DNA of 8,662 nt from CAIJXO01 sp964485905 (lineage in GTDB: Bacteria > Patescibacteriota > Minisyncoccia > Phycocordibacterales > GWA1-40-21): contig CAZAJY010000024.1 in NCBI GenBank assembly GCA_964485905.1, forward strand, positions 1-8,662, read 5' to 3'. The first letter of the stretch is position 1. Every line of letters begins with the position of its first letter. The notes below the pieces were generated by a model. That model made no database searches. It had not been told where the DNA came from and saw only the letters and a program-made list of their open reading frames with translations. Below, in pieces: positions 6,547 through 8,662 of this stretch. The position numbers and the translations under genes were made by a program.

Positions 6547-6575
6547 TTGGTAAAATAAAAGGTTTTTGCTAAAAT
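6547..6575 (+). promoter_or_regulatory. Promoter of the secreted PKD protein gene
   Basis: TTGGTA (6547-6552) and TAAAAT (6570-6575) are separated by the ideal 17 nt. TGC (6567-6569) extends the -10 box. The -10 ends 9 nt before the ATG at 6585, so the predicted transcription start falls within a few bases of the start codon. This is the best promoter match in the window. Confidence 0.6.
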
Positions 6576-6584
6576 ATTTGGCAG

Positions 6585-7994
6585 ATGAAACAGAATATTA
6601 GATTTTTTGCGTTTGTATTCGCCACGGTGGCGATATTTTTTGTATCTGGGTTGGTAAATAATAAGATTGTTTTGGCTAATGTAGATAATATTGTTGGAAT
6701 TGTATTTACTACTGAACCCCAAAATCTAGCAATCAATGAAATTTCTGGAGGAATTACTATTCAAGCTCAAAATAGTTCTGGTGGAGGAGAAAAGATGGAT
6801 GTGTCAGGGGGAAAGATGACCGTGACTGTTTCTGGAGGAGAGATCTCAACTTCTAAGGATAGTTGGGAAAATATATCTGAACCTTTAACAGTGAATAGTA
6901 ACTGGTCAAGTCGGACTGTTTATTATAAAAATTCTTCAACTGGTGTTTATATCATTAATGCGACCTTAAATGTCTCAGGTAAAAGTTGGACAGCTAATCA
7001 AAATATTACTGTTGGAGAATCTTCGGGCAATACTGGCGGAGATGATGATACCGATGACGGAACGGCAACGACGACGGCGACTTCGACCGCAACAACTACG
7101 GCGACGACGACGGCCACAACAACAACTACTACTACAACCACCGCCCATTCTACCGTCGTCTCGGTTCATTATTATCAAGAAGATTTGAGCAATTATGTGG
7201 AACCGACAATATTTGAAGTTTCGGCTGGGCGCGATCGTTTGGCTTATGTAAATTTACCAATTAGCTTTGTCGCTAAACATAAAGTCTCGGGTGACTTAGC
7301 GAATAGAAAATGTAATTATTTTTGGTCTTTTGGTGACGGTGTTTCTTTGGCCGGAGAAAAGGTAGAACATATTTATAAATACACTGGTGATTATAATATC
7401 GTCTTAAATGGAACTTGTGGTGATTTAAAATCTGTTTCGCGAACCACGGTAAAAGTTTTGGAACCTGATTTAACCCTTGCCACTAAAATTGATGGGGCGG
7501 TAGAAATTTCTAATCGGGGGAAATATGAAATAAATTTGTATGGTTATAATCTTAAGTCTGGTAATCAAAAGTATGACTTTCCTCTGGATACGATAATTTC
7601 AGCCGGTAAAAGTGTGATTTTTCCCGCCGAAAATTTAAGAATTTCCGCGGTGGGTCAACAACTTATTTTGGCGAATATTTCTGGCCAAAATATCGCTCAA
7701 ACCAGTGCTAATTTTGCGGTAACTGATCTTGAGAATATTATTTCCAAAGCTGATTTTGAAAAATTTGCAGTGGCGTATAAAAAATTAACACAAGTAAAGA
7801 CAAACACAACCGCCCCTAACCCCTCCTTAACTAATGAGGGGAAAGGAAAGATAGATACATCAGTAGCAATAAATGATAAGATAGAAGGGGATGATATTTC
7901 TTTAATTGCGACGGTGGCTGAAGCGCCTAGTTTTGGTTTCTGGAGTAAATTACTTCATCCTATTAGGACAATTAGAGAAGCGTTTTATAAGTAA
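6585..7994 (+). CDS. Secreted multidomain surface protein: Ig-like, Thr-rich linker, PKD, lamin-tail-like
   Basis: A 469-aa exported protein. Residues 1-31 form a Sec signal peptide, with cleavage likely after VLA. Residues about 36-145 form an Ig-like beta domain of a type I associate with CPR surface proteins (FTTEPQNLAINEIS, VYYKNSSTGVYIINATL, SWTANQNITV). An acidic Gly/Asp stretch and a Thr/Ala linker (160-187) follow. Residues about 211-292 are a PKD domain with YFWSFGDG (245-252) and the EHIYKYTGDYNIVL tail; Cys243 and Cys278 could form a disulfide. Residues about 297-378 look like a lamin-tail domain (VEISNRGKYEINLYGYNLKS). The C-terminus (FGFWSKLLHPIRTIREAFYK) is an amphipathic, basic helix that may touch the membrane; there is no LPXTG or clear transmembrane anchor. 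No enzymatic motif is visible, so adhesion or scaffolding at the cell surface is the likely role. Residues 412-419 are encoded by a REP-like palindrome. Confidence 0.85.
   Translation: MKQNIRFFAFVFATVAIFFVSGLVNNKIVLANVDNIVGIVFTTEPQNLAINEISGGITIQAQNSSGGGEKMDVSGGKMTVTVSGGEISTSKDSWENISEPLTVNSNWSSRTVYYKNSSTGVYIINATLNVSGKSWTANQNITVGESSGNTGGDDDTDDGTATTTATSTATTTATTTATTTTTTTTTAHSTVVSVHYYQEDLSNYVEPTIFEVSAGRDRLAYVNLPISFVAKHKVSGDLANRKCNYFWSFGDGVSLAGEKVEHIYKYTGDYNIVLNGTCGDLKSVSRTTVKVLEPDLTLATKIDGAVEISNRGKYEINLYGYNLKSGNQKYDFPLDTIISAGKSVIFPAENLRISAVGQQLILANISGQNIAQTSANFAVTDLENIISKADFEKFAVAYKKLTQVKTNTTAPNPSLTNEGKGKIDTSVAINDKIEGDDISLIATVAEAPSFGFWSKLLHPIRTIREAFYK
7062..7142 (+). repeat. In-frame Thr/Ala minisatellite (12-nt unit)
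   Basis: Five tandem copies of a 12-nt unit (7062-7121) encode T-A-T-T or a close variant (T-A-T-S in unit 2), followed by seven Thr codons (7122-7142). The codons are almost all ACN and GCN with many ACG and GCG, making the tract much richer in G+C than its surroundings. Any change by whole triplets or units would keep the frame and alter linker length. Confidence 0.85.
7820..7841. repeat. Intragenic REP-like palindrome
   Basis: CCCCTC (7820-7825) pairs with GAGGGG (7836-7841) over 6 bp; after one mismatch TT/AA adds 2 bp around a short loop. It encodes NPSLTNEG, a peptide of the sort produced where C-rich palindromic repeats have entered genes. It lies in the variable segment between the lamin-tail-like domain and the C-terminal helix, where an insertion would be tolerated. 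It is unrelated in sequence to the RAYT-flanking repeats. Confidence 0.55.
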
Positions 7995-7997
7995 TAA

Positions 7998-8018
7998 TAT
8001 CAAGGTGAAACCTTGATA
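7998..8018. repeat. GAA-loop hairpin between two genes, relative of the RAYT mini-hairpin
   Basis: A perfect 9-bp stem (7998-8006 with 8010-8018) and a GAA loop lie 3 nt after the stop of the PKD protein gene and 8 nt before the next ATG. The core AAGGTGAAACCTT (8002-8014) equals AAGGCGAAGCCTT of the RAYT repeats except for one C-G pair replaced by T-A, which keeps the stem. It is followed by A's on the plus strand, so it cannot be an intrinsic terminator for the upstream gene. It could instead affect translation or mRNA stability between the two cistrons. Confidence 0.7.
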
Positions 8019-8026
8019 AAAAAAAT

Positions 8027-8617
8027 ATGAAAAAGAAAATTTTGAAAATAGTTTATTGGTTAATAGGAATAATAATTGTAGTCTTGGCTTCCTTATGGTT
8101 TTTAGGTACTTATTATTATTCAATTCAAAACTATTTTATAACAAAAAGTCAGCAACGATATGTGGCCCAAGTGGAAAAAAATAAAGCTCTAATTTTGGAG
8201 ATGCAGAAAAATGATAATTTTGGTGGCAAAACTCCGGAAGAAACATTGGATCTGTATATTACCGCCCTTAAAGCTGGGGATATTGAATTGGCGAGTAAAT
8301 ATTGGGAGGTTTCGGTTGAAAAGGGTGATCTAAGAATCAGGGAATTGGAAGCTTTGAAAAAAGCAGTTGAAAGAGACGGTAATTTAGATTTGTTTATAAA
8401 AGAAGTAGAAAACATTAGGAATCTTGGTATAAAGAAGTTTTTAGAGAATGGTAATGTTTCTTTTATTTTTTATTTTAAAACAGAGAAAGATACAGAATTT
8501 AAGGAAATTGTTTCAGGAGAAGAAATTACGACTATTATTCCTAGTGGTACAGAACTTAAGGCGGGTAACGCATTAAGATTAAATCTCTACACAAAAGTCT
8601 GGAAAATAATTCAATAA
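8027..8617 (+). CDS. Membrane-anchored protein of unknown function
   Basis: A 196-aa protein I cannot name. MKKKILK is followed by one transmembrane helix (about 8-28, IVYWLIGIIIVVLASLWFL), so it is an N-terminally anchored protein with an exported C-terminal domain. Residues 40-62 are charged and helical. NFGGKTPEETLDLYITALKAGDIELASKYW (64-93) resembles the helix-turn-helix opening of small NTF2-like or DUF4878-like exported domains, in which this kind of 'PEET...A...GD...A..Y' segment is common. The end, ALRLNLYTKVWKIIQ, would be the final strand, ending in the usual W-K-I motif. It sits 32 nt behind the PKD protein gene, with a hairpin in the gap, and 4 nt before the next start, so the three genes are likely one transcript. 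No Shine-Dalgarno motif is seen; the ATG follows an A-tract. Confidence 0.75.
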   Translation: MKKKILKIVYWLIGIIIVVLASLWFLGTYYYSIQNYFITKSQQRYVAQVEKNKALILEMQKNDNFGGKTPEETLDLYITALKAGDIELASKYWEVSVEKGDLRIRELEALKKAVERDGNLDLFIKEVENIRNLGIKKFLENGNVSFIFYFKTEKDTEFKEIVSGEEITTIIPSGTELKAGNALRLNLYTKVWKIIQ

Positions 8618-8621
8618 AATA

Positions 8622-8662
8622 ATGAAGAAATTATTTTTATCTTTTTTAATTTGTCTAATTTT
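8622..8662 (+). CDS. Start of a probably exported protein (3'-truncated by the window)
   Basis: Four bases after the preceding stop an ATG opens a frame that runs off the window. Its 13 complete codons read MKKLFLSFLICLI: two Lys and a hydrophobic run, as at the start of a Sec signal peptide or lipoprotein signal. It is too short to identify. Close spacing and common orientation suggest that it belongs to the same transcript as the two preceding genes for exported proteins. Confidence 0.6.
   Translation, partial: MKKLFLSFLICLI

Noticed and set aside
6471..6722. 83-codon minus-strand frame across repeat copy 2
   Set aside because: It runs antisense through the repeat, promoter and signal peptide region of strongly supported plus-strand genes and shows no protein-like features.
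6975..7178. Cys/Arg-rich minus-strand frame opposite the Thr-rich linker
   Set aside because: Its odd composition is just the complement of the ACN/GCN minisatellite read in another frame.
7998..8026. Hairpin plus A-run as an intrinsic terminator
   Set aside because: On the plus strand the stem is followed by A's, not T's. It would terminate only minus-strand transcription, and no minus-strand gene lies upstream of it here.

Overview
The window looks like a chromosomal piece of a low-GC Patescibacteria (Candidate Phyla Radiation) genome, probably Parcubacteria-like. This rests on three things: the CPR-style surface protein (Ig-like domain, Thr-rich linker, PKD and lamin-tail-like domains), densely packed short genes without clear Shine-Dalgarno sequences, and an adenylyltransferase and RAYT of the kinds I associate with CPR genomes. 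The standard bacterial code fits every gene. Taxonomy is inferred from style; no marker gene is present.

Bases 1-403 (+) are the 3' part of a nucleotidyltransferase likely to make an activated sugar or heptose. Converging on it is a five-gene minus-strand operon, 5478 down to 422, for a surface polysaccharide or glycan: Wzx-type flippase, GT2 glycosyltransferase, DUF5672 protein, second GT2, and a polyprenyl-phosphate sugar-1-phosphate transferase. Gaps inside the operon are only -8, 0, 4 and 3 nt, so translation is probably coupled. The transferase would load the first sugar onto the lipid carrier, the GT2 enzymes (and perhaps the DUF5672 protein) would extend it, and the flippase would move it across the membrane. 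No Wzy polymerase or chain-length regulator lies in the window.

From 5479 to the end everything is on the plus strand. A 55-bp divergent promoter region leads to a 62-aa single-pass membrane protein of unknown role. A RAYT (REP-associated Y1 transposase) gene follows. It is bracketed by two nearly identical 48-bp direct repeats, each a REPIN-like inverted pair of mini-hairpins starting exactly at the preceding gene's stop codon. Next come a 469-aa secreted multidomain protein with a Thr/Ala minisatellite, a 196-aa membrane-anchored protein of unknown function, and the first codons of another probably exported protein.

The most interesting signals are non-coding. (1) The REPIN/RAYT unit has a diverged relative of its mini-hairpin after another stop codon at about 8000, carrying a compensatory base-pair change. 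(2) Three plus-strand genes share an extended -10 box, TGn-TAnnnT, exactly 9 nt before the ATG, which suggests leaderless transcripts. (3) A second REP-like palindrome lies in frame inside the secreted protein.
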